64,000 bases of DNA from the NCBI GenBank assembly GCA_905214495.1, contig CAJMLW010000007.1, positions 14,893-78,892 of the forward strand. The letters are read 5' to 3'. Source of the stretch: an uncultured bacterium. GTDB taxonomy: Bacteria; Bacillota; Negativicutes; Veillonellales; Veillonellaceae. Of this stretch, positions 44,718 through 53,358 are shown piece after piece. How positions within the stretch are numbered: position 1 is the first letter of the stretch; each line of letters begins with the position of its first letter. Both the position numbers and the translations under genes were made by a program. Under the pieces are notes generated by a model that was not told the DNA's origin, searched no databases, and saw only the letters and a list, made by a program, of their open reading frames with translations.

Positions 44718-45551
44718 ATGAAATTAACAAAAATGCATGGCCTCGGCAACGATTTTATCCTCTTTTCTGACTCACAAGGGGCCAATAAAGATTATACAGA
44801 TCTCGCCATCCGCCTCTGCGACCGTCGTACAGGTATCGGCGCCGATGGTCTTGTAATCGTTGTACCATCTAATACATGCGATGTACGCATGCGCATCATC
44901 AACTCAGACGGCAGCGAAGCAGAAATGTGTGGTAATGGCATTCGTTGCTTTGCAAAATATGCCTATGAACACGGTGAAATTACAAAAGATACTTTCACCA
45001 TCGAAACATTAGCAGGCGTTATGAAACCAACGTTAACCATTGAAAATGGCATTGTTACACAAGTGACAGTAGACATGGGCAAACCTTTCTTTAACAGCAA
45101 AGACATTCCCATGAATGTAACCATGGATAAGGTCATCGATGTGGACCTCGATGTAAATGGCGAAACAGTCACAGTAAGTTCCGTTCTTCTCGGTGTACCG
45201 CACACAGAGGTTTTTGTGGACGACATCACGAAAGCACCGGTTACAACACAAGGACCAATTCTCGAAAAGCACGATGCATTCCCATCCAACACAAATGTGA
45301 ACTATATCGAGGTCGTAAATGACCATCACATTAAGGTCCGCACTTGGGAACGCGGCGCAGGCGCTACTCTTGCATGTGGCACTGGCTCTTGTGCCTCTGC
45401 AGTTATGGCTCACGAAAAAGGTCTTACAGGAAGCGAGGTCGATGTAGAATTATATCTTGGCACATTACACATCAGTTATTTGGAGGATGGCACGGTTCTT
45501 ATGACGGGCCCTGCTGAGGAAGTATTCGAAACAGAACTTCCTATCGAATAA
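44718..45551 (+). CDS. dapF: Diaminopimelate epimerase
   Basis: The enzyme converts LL- to meso-diaminopimelate, needed for lysine and for peptidoglycan cross-links. The 277-residue product starts KMHGLGNDF, has the first catalytic cysteine Cys71 in MCGNGIRC and the second in ACGTGSCAS, and contains WERGAGAT. It heads a run of four plus-strand genes with the NhaC-like antiporter starting two bases after its stop. Confidence 0.97.
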   Translation: MKLTKMHGLGNDFILFSDSQGANKDYTDLAIRLCDRRTGIGADGLVIVVPSNTCDVRMRIINSDGSEAEMCGNGIRCFAKYAYEHGEITKDTFTIETLAGVMKPTLTIENGIVTQVTVDMGKPFFNSKDIPMNVTMDKVIDVDLDVNGETVTVSSVLLGVPHTEVFVDDITKAPVTTQGPILEKHDAFPSNTNVNYIEVVNDHHIKVRTWERGAGATLACGTGSCASAVMAHEKGLTGSEVDVELYLGTLHISYLEDGTVLMTGPAEEVFETELPIE

Positions 45552-45552
45552 T

Positions 45553-46947
45553 ATGAAGTGGTTACAATTACTATTACAGGCATACCTAAAATACAAACAA
45601 GGGCGCATTATGATGCCAAATAATATGAGACTATTGATATCATTAGTCGTTTCTATCATCATTATTCTGGCCTCTGTCTTGTTTAGTGTCCCCATCGGCT
45701 ACGCATTAATCCTCGTATGGTTGTGCCTCGCTTACGCTCTATATCGACAAGGATATAATCCAAAAGACTTACTCCGCATGTCCTGGACGAGTGCCAAAAC
45801 CTCAATCGTGGTTATGCAAATCTTTTTGCTCATCGGCTGGCTCATAGCCATGTGGCAAGCATCAGGGATTATTCCCATGATTATTGCGTCTGGTATTGAA
45901 TTGATTAATCCAAATCTTTTCATAATCTGCGCATTTTTAATTACATCCTGCGTGAGTATGTTACTTGGCACATCGCTAGGAACAGTAGGCACCATCGGTA
46001 TTGTACTAATTACAATTGCCAAAGCTGGTAATCTACCTATTGATATTGTAGCAGGTGCCATTATGGCAGGCGCCTATTTAGGAGACAGAAACTCACCTCT
46101 ATCCTCTAGCGCCTCTCTTGTAGCGGCTCTAACGCACACCAAAGTAAATAGCAATATACCAATCATGTTGAAAGATAGCTTACCTGCTCTCATCATCAGC
46201 TGTATATTGTATCTACTTTTATCCCTATGGTTTCCACTAGACTACACTAACAGTTATCTACCGGATACGATTCATTTCGTTTTCAATATCCATTGGACAT
46301 TATGGATACCAGTTCTTATCGTTATTGGTTTATTACCAACAAAGCTCTCTATACATTGGCCTATAGGTATGAGTGCACTGGCGGCAGCCATCCTCGCAGT
46401 TATTCATCAGAATTATACAGTAATGGATATGTTGCAATTTACTGTATTGGGTTTCCATCTGCCGGATTATAATCCGCTATCGGATATTATCCACGGCGGA
46501 GGTCTACAAACGATGTGGATACCGACCCTCTCTATATTTATGGCTTGTTCCATTTCCGGTATGCTTGAAGGCGTTGGTTTTTGGAATGATATTCACAGCC
46601 TTTTACAACACGTATCAGGTCGTACCAAACTCTTTGCGTCGAATGTGCTAATTGCATTTATTACAGGTGCTCTTGGTTGTAGTCAAGCAATTGCGGTAAT
46701 CATGACGCATTCGATTATGCGTACCACCTATGCAAAAGAACGCATTCATGACGAAGACGTTATGCTAGACTTCGAAAATAGCGGCATCCTTATTGCAGCC
46801 TTACAACCATGGAATATCGCGGCGCTCGTACCGGTCATTATGATGGATGTCTCACCCGCCGGTTACGTACCATTTGCGTTCTTCTTATACTTAGTACCAC
46901 TTATCTACTGGTATCGCTTGCGACGCAAGGAACAACAAATCCATTAA
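45553..46947 (+). CDS. nhaC: NhaC-family Na+/H+ antiporter
   Basis: This inner-membrane antiporter has about 11 hydrophobic helices. The stretch LLGTSLGTVGTIGIVL followed by AGAYLGDRNSPLSSSASLVAA is characteristic of NhaC and related antiporters. The ATG at 45553 almost touches the dapF stop, which suggests coupling. A second candidate start is the ATG at 45610, after AAGGGC, and would remove 19 residues of unclear character. It may exchange sodium for protons or malate/lactate, as some relatives do. Substrate is uncertain. Confidence 0.85.
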   Translation: MKWLQLLLQAYLKYKQGRIMMPNNMRLLISLVVSIIIILASVLFSVPIGYALILVWLCLAYALYRQGYNPKDLLRMSWTSAKTSIVVMQIFLLIGWLIAMWQASGIIPMIIASGIELINPNLFIICAFLITSCVSMLLGTSLGTVGTIGIVLITIAKAGNLPIDIVAGAIMAGAYLGDRNSPLSSSASLVAALTHTKVNSNIPIMLKDSLPALIISCILYLLLSLWFPLDYTNSYLPDTIHFVFNIHWTLWIPVLIVIGLLPTKLSIHWPIGMSALAAAILAVIHQNYTVMDMLQFTVLGFHLPDYNPLSDIIHGGGLQTMWIPTLSIFMACSISGMLEGVGFWNDIHSLLQHVSGRTKLFASNVLIAFITGALGCSQAIAVIMTHSIMRTTYAKERIHDEDVMLDFENSGILIAALQPWNIAALVPVIMMDVSPAGYVPFAFFLYLVPLIYWYRLRRKEQQIH

Positions 46948-46982
46948 TACATTCTATTTATACAAAATATAGAGGAAAACTT

Positions 46983-47891
46983 ATGATTTATACGATTACT
47001 TTCAATCCTGCATTGGATTATATCGTTCGCTTAGACCACTTAACCACGGGTACAATCAATCGCACTGAACAAGAATATGTGCTGGGCGGTGGCAAGGGTA
47101 TCAATGTATCCATCGTCCTCAATAACCTAGGTATGGATACAACGGCACTCGGTTTTATCGCTGGCTTTACAGGTGACGAAATTGTACGTCAGCTCAATGA
47201 ATTTGGCGTTCGTGAAAGCTTTATCCGTCTTAGAGAGGGTTTGACCCGCATCAACGTTAAGGTAAAAGCATCCGATGAAGAAACGGAAATCAACGGTCGT
47301 GGTCCTATCATAGCCGATGATGAACTACAGGCCTTATACGCCCAACTTGATGCATTAACAGAACAAGATACATTAATCTTAGCAGGCAGCATTCCGTCTA
47401 GTCTCCCAAGTGATATGTACGAAATCATTATGAAGCGCTTAGCGGATAAGCATATTCGTATCGTCGTAGACGCAACTAAGGATCTATTAACTCGTGTATT
47501 GCCATACAAACCATTTTTAATCAAACCAAATAATCACGAATTAAGCGAAATCTTCGGACGTACATTGTCTACAAAAGATGATTTAGTCACTGCAGCTAAA
47601 AAATTACAGTCCCAAGGTGCACAACATGTGCTCATCTCCATGGCTGGAGACGGTGCTATATTAGTATCCGCTAATGGTACAGTCTATACAAGTCCTGCAC
47701 CTAAAGGAACGCTTATTAACTCCGTTGGTGCCGGCGATTCTATGGTAGCTGGTTTCATGACTGGATACCTCAACACCCAAGATTTACAACAAGCCCTCTA
47801 TTGGGGTATTGCTACAGGTTCTGCTTCAGCCTTTTCGGAGAATCTAGCCACCAAGGACGAGGTCCTCGCCGTGCTTAACACGATTCGTTAA
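46983..47891 (+). CDS. fruK: 1-phosphofructokinase
   Basis: The cytosolic kinase makes fructose 1,6-bisphosphate from the fructose 1-phosphate delivered by the PTS. With the ATG at 46983, after AGAGG, the product has 302 residues. It shows the PfkB-family N-terminal TFNPALDYIVRL and GGGKGINVS and the C-terminal catalytic GAGDSMVAGF. It lies 40 bases before fruA. No fruR-type regulator gene is adjacent. Confidence 0.97.
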   Translation: MIYTITFNPALDYIVRLDHLTTGTINRTEQEYVLGGGKGINVSIVLNNLGMDTTALGFIAGFTGDEIVRQLNEFGVRESFIRLREGLTRINVKVKASDEETEINGRGPIIADDELQALYAQLDALTEQDTLILAGSIPSSLPSDMYEIIMKRLADKHIRIVVDATKDLLTRVLPYKPFLIKPNNHELSEIFGRTLSTKDDLVTAAKKLQSQGAQHVLISMAGDGAILVSANGTVYTSPAPKGTLINSVGAGDSMVAGFMTGYLNTQDLQQALYWGIATGSASAFSENLATKDEVLAVLNTIR

Positions 47892-47931
47892 TTTTATTAT
47901 TCATTATATATGTACAGTAAGGAGTACACAC

Positions 47932-49911
47932 ATGAAGATTACTGATTTATTAAAGCCCCAATCAATCCTGCTGAATGCATCACCAACTAACAAAGCGGAT
48001 GCCATTTACACGCTAGGTGATTTAATGGATAAGGGCGGCAACCTATCTGACAAGGCAGAATACTTAAAAGCTGTATTCGCTCGCGAAGAATCTGGTTCTA
48101 CTGGCCTTGGCGACGGTATCGCCACACCACATGCTAAATCAGCAGGTGTAAAGGAAGCTGGCCTTGCTGCTATGGTCGTTCCTAACGGTGTTGATTTCGA
48201 GGCCCTCGATGGACAACCATCTCGCCTATTCTTCATGATTGCAGCCCCAGAAGGCGCAGCTGATACTCATGTAGAGGTATTGAGCAAATTAGCAACTATG
48301 GTAATTGATCCGGACTTCAAAAACGCTCTCATCCAAGCTGCTACAGTTGACCGTTTTCTAGAACTTATCATTGCCAAAGAAGAAGGCAACTTTGATCCAT
48401 CTGTAGAAGGCTATATTAAGACAGAAGATGAAAAAGCACCAAGCATTACCGATGCTATCGAAGCAAAAGCTACAGAGGCTATCGAAAAAGTGATTCCTAA
48501 GGTATCTGTAGATAATCCACATTACGAAGTATTAGCTGTTACAGGCTGTCCTACTGGCATTGCTCATACATACATGGCTGCAGAATCCTTGGAACGTAAA
48601 GCTAAGGAAATGGGCATCTCTTTAAAGGTAGAAAAGAATGGTGCCTCTGGCATTAAGGATGCACTTACAGCCGAAGAAATCGAGCATGCTAAATGCATCA
48701 TCGTCGCTTCTGGCCGCCAAGTTGAAATGGCTCGTTTTGATGGCAAGCCAATGATTCAAACTAAGGTGGCAAACGGCATTAATAAAGCAGAAGAATTATT
48801 GCGTGAAGCTATGTCTGGTACAGCACCGGTATACCATGCCTCACAGGCAGATAAAGATAGCGCAAATTCGGCTATCGATGCATCCGATAGCTTTGGTCGT
48901 CAAATCTACAAGCATTTGATGAACGGCGTATCCCATATGCTTCCATTTGTTATCGGCGGTGGTATCCTAATCGCTCTAGCATTCCTATTTGATACAATCG
49001 ATCCAGCTAATGCCAAGAACTTTGGTTCTGGCACACCATTATCCGCATTTCTAATGAAAATTGGCGGTGCTTCCTTTGGATTTATGTTACCTGTTCTAGC
49101 AGGTTACATCGCTATGAGTATTGCAGACCGTCCAGGTCTTGTAGCTGGTTTCGTTGGTGGCTTGTTAGCAAACCAAGGCGGTTCTGGTTTCCTCGGTGCC
49201 TTGATTGCAGGCTTTGCAGCAGGTTACTTAGTACTGTTAGTTAAGAAACTCGTATCCGGATTACCTCAAGCACTAGAAGGTACAAAGCCAGTGCTCTTCT
49301 ATCCTGTACTGGGCGTATTATTCATTGGTATCGCTATTACATTTATCATCAATCCACCAGTATCCGCCTTGAACGAATGGCTTATGAATTCCTTGCAAAC
49401 AATGGGCACTACTAGCCGCGTATTATTAGGTCTTGTCTTCGGTGCTATGATGTCTGTTGATATGGGTGGCCCTGTCAACAAAGCAGCCTATGTTATCGGT
49501 ACAGGCGCTCTTGCGACTAGTGAATACGGTATTATGGCCGCTGTTATGGCTGGTGGTATGGTTCCTCCATTGGCGATTGCCCTTTGTACAACATTCTTCC
49601 CTAGCCGCTTCACAGAAGCAGAGCGTAAATCTGGTATTACAAATTACATCATGGGGCTTTCCTTCATCACAGAAGGGGCTATCCCATTTGCCGCAGCTGA
49701 TCCTATCCGCGTATTGCCTTCTTGCATCATCGGTGCTGGTACAGCTGGTGCATTATCCATGTACTTTGAATGTACATTACGTGCACCTCACGGCGGTATC
49801 TTCGTAGTACCAACAATCGGCAACCCACTTCTTTACCTTGCATCCATTGCGATTGGTTCCGTTGTAGCTTGCATTATCTTAGCTATCGTAAAACCAAAGC
49901 TCAAAAAATAA
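47932..49911 (+). CDS. fruA: PTS fructose transporter, fused EIIABC
   Basis: The 659-residue protein combines three PTS domains. EIIA is residues 1-150 with the phosphorylated His67 in ATPHAKS. EIIB is about 197-295 with Cys206 in TGCPTGIAHTYMAAE. EIIC is about 325-659 with eight or more membrane helices, including DMGGPVNKAAY. It imports fructose as fructose 1-phosphate, which fruK then uses. HPr and enzyme I are encoded in this same region. Nothing appears broken. Confidence 0.97.
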   Translation: MKITDLLKPQSILLNASPTNKADAIYTLGDLMDKGGNLSDKAEYLKAVFAREESGSTGLGDGIATPHAKSAGVKEAGLAAMVVPNGVDFEALDGQPSRLFFMIAAPEGAADTHVEVLSKLATMVIDPDFKNALIQAATVDRFLELIIAKEEGNFDPSVEGYIKTEDEKAPSITDAIEAKATEAIEKVIPKVSVDNPHYEVLAVTGCPTGIAHTYMAAESLERKAKEMGISLKVEKNGASGIKDALTAEEIEHAKCIIVASGRQVEMARFDGKPMIQTKVANGINKAEELLREAMSGTAPVYHASQADKDSANSAIDASDSFGRQIYKHLMNGVSHMLPFVIGGGILIALAFLFDTIDPANAKNFGSGTPLSAFLMKIGGASFGFMLPVLAGYIAMSIADRPGLVAGFVGGLLANQGGSGFLGALIAGFAAGYLVLLVKKLVSGLPQALEGTKPVLFYPVLGVLFIGIAITFIINPPVSALNEWLMNSLQTMGTTSRVLLGLVFGAMMSVDMGGPVNKAAYVIGTGALATSEYGIMAAVMAGGMVPPLAIALCTTFFPSRFTEAERKSGITNYIMGLSFITEGAIPFAAADPIRVLPSCIIGAGTAGALSMYFECTLRAPHGGIFVVPTIGNPLLYLASIAIGSVVACIILAIVKPKLKK

Positions 49912-49972
49912 TATCACAATTGGTCTATTTAGTTTAATAATTATAAATGACTGACTAATAACTAATGTATGC

Positions 49973-50010
49973 AAAACACCCTATGTCACAATACTGACAT
50001 AGGGTGTTTG
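49973..50010 (+). terminator. Terminator of the dapF-fruA run
   Basis: The stem ACACCCTATGTCA/TGACATAGGGTGT with a six-base loop is followed by TTTGTATG. Confidence 0.8.
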
Positions 50011-50036
50011 TATGTATAGATTATATTTTTATCTGA

Positions 50037-50345
50037 TTATCGGATTACATCATCATAAAATGTACCATACACCATTTTAAATATGCGATTAGCAACATGA
50101 TAGCTTTCAAAATCAAAGTCCGTAGGTGTTAAGAATGTAACATTCTCATAGCCTTTAAGAGCTGGTTGTGTTGGTTTACTTTCACCATTAAGAGTGTAAT
50201 CCTGTTGATTTAATACCATCCCTACAATATTAGATTCCATCATTTTTATATTCCATAGTTCATTTAAAGAAAAATCTGGTAGCCTTGTTTTTAGCTCTGG
50301 TGCCTTAGCTACCATTAATTCCATTAATCGTAGGCACTCGTGCAC
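50037..50345 (-). CDS. Unrecognised 102-residue protein, probably a C-terminal gene remnant
   Basis: I do not recognise this protein. The frame opens with GTG right after a stop and without any ribosome binding site; two later ATGs (residues 8 and 11) also lack one. The sequence looks like the folded end of a larger cytosolic protein, with no signal or membrane helix. Its 5' end coincides with the start of another gene fragment on the opposite strand. That suggests a deletion removed the heads of two divergent genes. Confidence 0.45.
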   Translation of the reverse strand: MHECLRLMELMVAKAPELKTRLPDFSLNELWNIKMMESNIVGMVLNQQDYTLNGESKPTQPALKGYENVTFLTPTDFDFESYHVANRIFKMVYGTFYDDVIR

Positions 50346-50461
50346 AAAATCTCAGATATAGTATAGACATGGCTACGCCATTTGGTGTGGATCACGCTGG
50401 CGATTATGATTTACAAGATCTATTTAACTGGATAGATTCTATTGTAAAAAACGGTAGATAA
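50309..50461 (+). pseudogene. C-terminal remnant resembling an alpha/beta hydrolase
   Basis: This open frame encodes 50 residues after an in-frame TAG at 50306. It has no start signal. The segment ATPFGVDHAGDYDL followed by LFNWIDSIV looks like the end of an alpha/beta hydrolase, where the histidine of GVDHAG would be catalytic. It ends at TAA 50459-50461. The tail lies head to head with the fragment at 50037-50345. Confidence 0.5.
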
Positions 50462-50495
50462 TCTATCTCGATTATAAACTTATTCCATAACGTAA

Positions 50496-50526
50496 CAAGG
50501 CGTCCTGAACAAGCAGGACGCCTTTA
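50496..50526. terminator. Hairpin after cysK
   Basis: AAGGCGTCCTG and CAGGACGCCTTT form a strong stem with a short loop. The T runs are short on both sides, so its strength as a terminator is uncertain. Confidence 0.6.
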
Positions 50527-50551
50527 TTACTAATATTATATTGAAATATTT

Positions 50552-51487
50552 TTAATCTTCAGGGAATAGTGCAGTGGACAAGTAACGTTCACCTGTATCT
50601 GGAAGAATTACTACGATATTCTTACCTTTGTTTTCAGGACGTTTTGCCAATTCTGCAGCTGCCCACAAAGCAGCGCCAGAGGAAATGCCTACTAAGATAC
50701 CTTGTGTATGACCGAAATCTTGTGCTGTTTTGAATGCATCTTCATTAGCAACTTGGATAACTTCATCATAAATTTTAGTATCCAATGTTTCAGGAATGAA
50801 ACCTGCACCTAAGCCTTGGATTTTATGAGGACCTGGTTTACCGTTGGATAAAACAGCAGAATCTTTAGGTTCTACAGCTACTACCTTAACATCAGGATTT
50901 TGTTCTTTCAAGAAACGACCTGTACCTGTTAATGTACCACCTGTACCAACACCAGCTACAAAAATATCTACAGCACCATCTGTGTCGCCCCAGATTTCAG
51001 GACCTGTAGTTTTATAGTGAATGGCAGGATTAGCTTGGTTTACGAATTGGCCCGCTTCTACAGCACCTGCAGTGGCTGTTACGATTTCTTTTGCTTTTGC
51101 AATAGCGCCTTTCATACCAAGTGCACCATCAGTTAACACAAGTTGTGCACCATAGCCAAGCATCAATTTACGGCGTTCGATGGACATTGTTTCAGGCATT
51201 ACGATAACAACCTTATAGCCAAGCGCAGCGCCTACAGCGGATAAACCAATACCGGTATTACCAGATGTAGCTTCAACAATAGTACCACCTGGTTGTAATT
51301 CACCAGATGTAACAGCAGCTTGAATGATAGCAGCAGCGATACGATCCTTTACGGAACCACCTGGGTTAAAGTATTCAAGTTTAGCTAAAATATTAGCATC
51401 AGCACCTACACTTTCACCAAAACGAGTAGCTGCCAACAATGGTGTTTTACCAATCAATTCAACAAAAGATTTTGCGATTTTAGACAT
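50552..51487 (-). CDS. cysK: Cysteine synthase A (O-acetylserine sulfhydrylase)
   Basis: The PLP enzyme makes cysteine from O-acetylserine and sulfide. With the ATG at 51487, after AAGGAG, it has 311 residues. The PLP lysine is Lys47 in NPGGSVKDRIA, the substrate loop is EATSGNTGIGL and the phosphate-binding GTGGTLTGTGR is present. The C-terminus is short. The Rrf2-type regulator directly upstream on the same strand is probably its partner, as in the CymR-CysK system of Bacillus. Confidence 0.97.
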   Translation of the reverse strand: MSKIAKSFVELIGKTPLLAATRFGESVGADANILAKLEYFNPGGSVKDRIAAAIIQAAVTSGELQPGGTIVEATSGNTGIGLSAVGAALGYKVVIVMPETMSIERRKLMLGYGAQLVLTDGALGMKGAIAKAKEIVTATAGAVEAGQFVNQANPAIHYKTTGPEIWGDTDGAVDIFVAGVGTGGTLTGTGRFLKEQNPDVKVVAVEPKDSAVLSNGKPGPHKIQGLGAGFIPETLDTKIYDEVIQVANEDAFKTAQDFGHTQGILVGISSGAALWAAAELAKRPENKGKNIVVILPDTGERYLSTALFPED

Positions 51488-51556
51488 AATCAATACTCCT
51501 TATATTCGGATATTATAAATACTATAAATGGTATGTAATTTATAATTATGTGTCTC

Positions 51557-52006
51557 TTAAATAGAGCCATCCCAATTATCATATTTTGTATCTAGTTTTG
51601 CGTATGTACCATCGATAACGTCTTGTAAGGTCACACTTTCTAGATAATCGTGAATGTAATTTTGTAACCCCGCCCAGAATCCAACAGTGCGTTCATTAAT
51701 GACATCATCCGTAGATACACCTTCATCTAGAGATGAAATAATAGCCATTGATTCCTCTGTAGCCATCAAAATTTCAATGATTGTATATTCACTAGGTTTT
51801 TTAGATAAACGATAGCCGCCGTATTTACCACGAATACTATCAACTAAACTAGCCGCTCCTAATCGAGCCACAATACCTTCTAAATATTTCTCAGATATAC
51901 CTTGTCGTTCTGCTACAGAACGTAATGATACTGGTTTTTCCTGACCTTGTTCAGCTAGATCAATGAGAACCATCAATGCATATCTTCCTTTTGTAGAAAT
52001 TCTCAT
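51557..52006 (-). CDS. cymR: Rrf2-family regulator, CymR type
   Basis: The 149-residue winged-helix protein starts with ISTKGRYALMVLIDLAEQ and has the recognition segment SEKYLEGIVARL. I find no cysteine at all, so it cannot hold the iron-sulfur cluster of IscR or NsrR. A cysteine-free Rrf2 protein beside cysK fits CymR, the cysteine-metabolism repressor that works as a complex with CysK in Bacillus and Staphylococcus. The gene lies 70 bases upstream of cysK. Confidence 0.85.
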   Translation of the reverse strand: MRISTKGRYALMVLIDLAEQGQEKPVSLRSVAERQGISEKYLEGIVARLGAASLVDSIRGKYGGYRLSKKPSEYTIIEILMATEESMAIISSLDEGVSTDDVINERTVGFWAGLQNYIHDYLESVTLQDVIDGTYAKLDTKYDNWDGSI

Positions 52007-52388
52007 GTATGTTGCCTTTCTTTGTAAAAGCTAGTGCCCCTTGAACAAACATTTATATACCTCCTATACAAACACATAAAACCTTGTGCATTGCTAGGAA
52101 TTAATTTCATTATAGAACACTACCTGTAAAAATGCAAGAGTTTATTTCCTACTTTGTTAAAAGGTTTTACAAATATTAGTAAAACTCTATATAAAATGCA
52201 TATAATACGACAAAAAGACCAGTCCGAAGACTGGTCTTTTTGCGTATAGTTTGTAGTTTGTTATATGAGGTTTACATTAGTGAATTGGAGAGTGTTTCAC
52301 CATGTAATGGGGCTTACCGGTATCGTTGGATATACGATCCGTGCCCAAATGTTGTCATTTGAAGAGGTTGTTGGTCTATCTAGTAGTC
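52007..52388. other. Intergenic region between cymR and ahpC
   Basis: It holds the cymR promoter region, the ahpC terminator at 52212-52242 and about 145 bases of ahpC downstream sequence. A 70-codon open frame on the plus strand from 52265 runs into ahpC antisense and has no ribosome binding site, so I do not call it. Confidence 0.5.
52212..52242 (-). terminator. Terminator of ahpC
   Basis: The hairpin AAAAAGACCAGT-CCGA-AGACTGGTCTTTTT has T residues on both sides; on the minus strand it ends the ahpC transcript. Confidence 0.8.
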
Positions 52389-52952
52389 TTAGATTTTACC
52401 TACTAGGTCAAGACCTGGTGTTAATGTATCTTTACCTGGTTTCCAACGTGCAGGGCACACTTGGTCGCCATGTTTAGCTACAAATTGAGCAGCTTGTACT
52501 TTACGAACAAGTTCTTCTGCGGAACGGCCAATACCCATATCGTGAATTTCCGCTGTGCGGATAATACCTTCTGGGTCAACCACGAATGTACCACGGTATG
52601 CCATAGCAGATTCAGGATCGAATACATCGAAGAAATCAGCTAATTCATGTTTCTTATCAGCGAGCATGTAGTATTCAATTTTATTGATGCTTGGAGAAGC
52701 ATCGGACCATGCTTTATGAACATATTCAGAATCAGTGGATACGGAGTAAACTTCGCAACCCAATTCTTTCAATTCTGCATAAGATTCTTGTACGTCTTCC
52801 AATTCAGTAGGGCATACAAATGTGAAATCTGCTGGATAGAATACAAATACAGACCATTTACCTAATACGTCTGCAGTACTTACTTTTACCAATTCAGGTT
52901 TCTTGAAAGCATCAAGTGTAAATTCAGGAAGTTTCTTACCAATAATAGACAT
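52389..52952 (-). CDS. ahpC: Alkyl hydroperoxide reductase subunit C (typical 2-Cys peroxiredoxin)
   Basis: The cytosolic enzyme reduces hydrogen peroxide and organic peroxides. The 187-residue product has the peroxidatic Cys47 in TFVCPTE and the resolving Cys166 in QVCPARW, with the GGxG-like GIGRSAEE region. No ahpF gene is adjacent, so its electron donor must be encoded elsewhere. Oxygen defence is expected in an anaerobe of the oral or gut mucosa. Confidence 0.97.
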   Translation of the reverse strand: MSIIGKKLPEFTLDAFKKPELVKVSTADVLGKWSVFVFYPADFTFVCPTELEDVQESYAELKELGCEVYSVSTDSEYVHKAWSDASPSINKIEYYMLADKKHELADFFDVFDPESAMAYRGTFVVDPEGIIRTAEIHDMGIGRSAEELVRKVQAAQFVAKHGDQVCPARWKPGKDTLTPGLDLVGKI

Positions 52953-53118
52953 TGTGTCCTCCTTTATATTTCTAAATAACGATTACTATATGTTCTTTTG
53001 ATATACCTATATCAAATCTATATCTATCTTTGTCTATATAATAACACTAATCATTTAAAATAGCAAGTGTTATTTTTAAATTTATCGATATATTTTTCCA
53101 ATTTTTTTCGATATGCAC

Positions 53119-53163
53119 AAAAAAGAAGAAAGATGCTCATATCTGAGCATCTTTCTTCTTTTT
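53119..53163 (-). terminator. Terminator overlapping the end of the small membrane-protein gene
   Basis: A stem of about 17 bp (AAGAAGAAAGATGCTC with GAGCATCTTTCTTCTT) is followed on the minus strand by a T run. Its loop region contains the TGA stop (53137-53139) of the gene it ends, so the last five or six codons form part of the stem. Confidence 0.8.
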
Positions 53164-53349
53164 ACTTACTACAACTGACTTACTACTTATAGCGTGATCA
53201 AAAGCAATTAATCCTGCCAGATTAGCAATACCACGTCGTGCAATATGACTAGTTGTAGATTGTTTTTTACCCGATTTACCATATACAAACTGCTCTAGTT
53301 TGAGTGCAGCTAATATAAATAAACCTATAATAGATAAAATAGATCCCAT
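53137..53349 (-). CDS. Small protein of unknown function downstream of pyrG
   Basis: This 70-residue protein has one hydrophobic helix at the N-terminus (SILSIIGLFILAALKL) followed by a basic segment and a lysine-rich end (SKKKKDAQI). It begins 10 bases after the pyrG stop on the same strand, so it is probably the last gene of the argS-pyrG run. I do not recognise the family. The end of the gene is built into the terminator hairpin. Confidence 0.6.
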   Translation of the reverse strand: MGSILSIIGLFILAALKLEQFVYGKSGKKQSTTSHIARRGIANLAGLIAFDHAISSKSVVVSKKKKDAQI

Positions 53350-53358
53350 TTCTTAGTT

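Noticed and set aside
52265..52477. 70-codon open frame on the plus strand
   Set aside because: It runs antisense into ahpC, has no ribosome binding site, and its composition is that of the reverse strand of a real gene.
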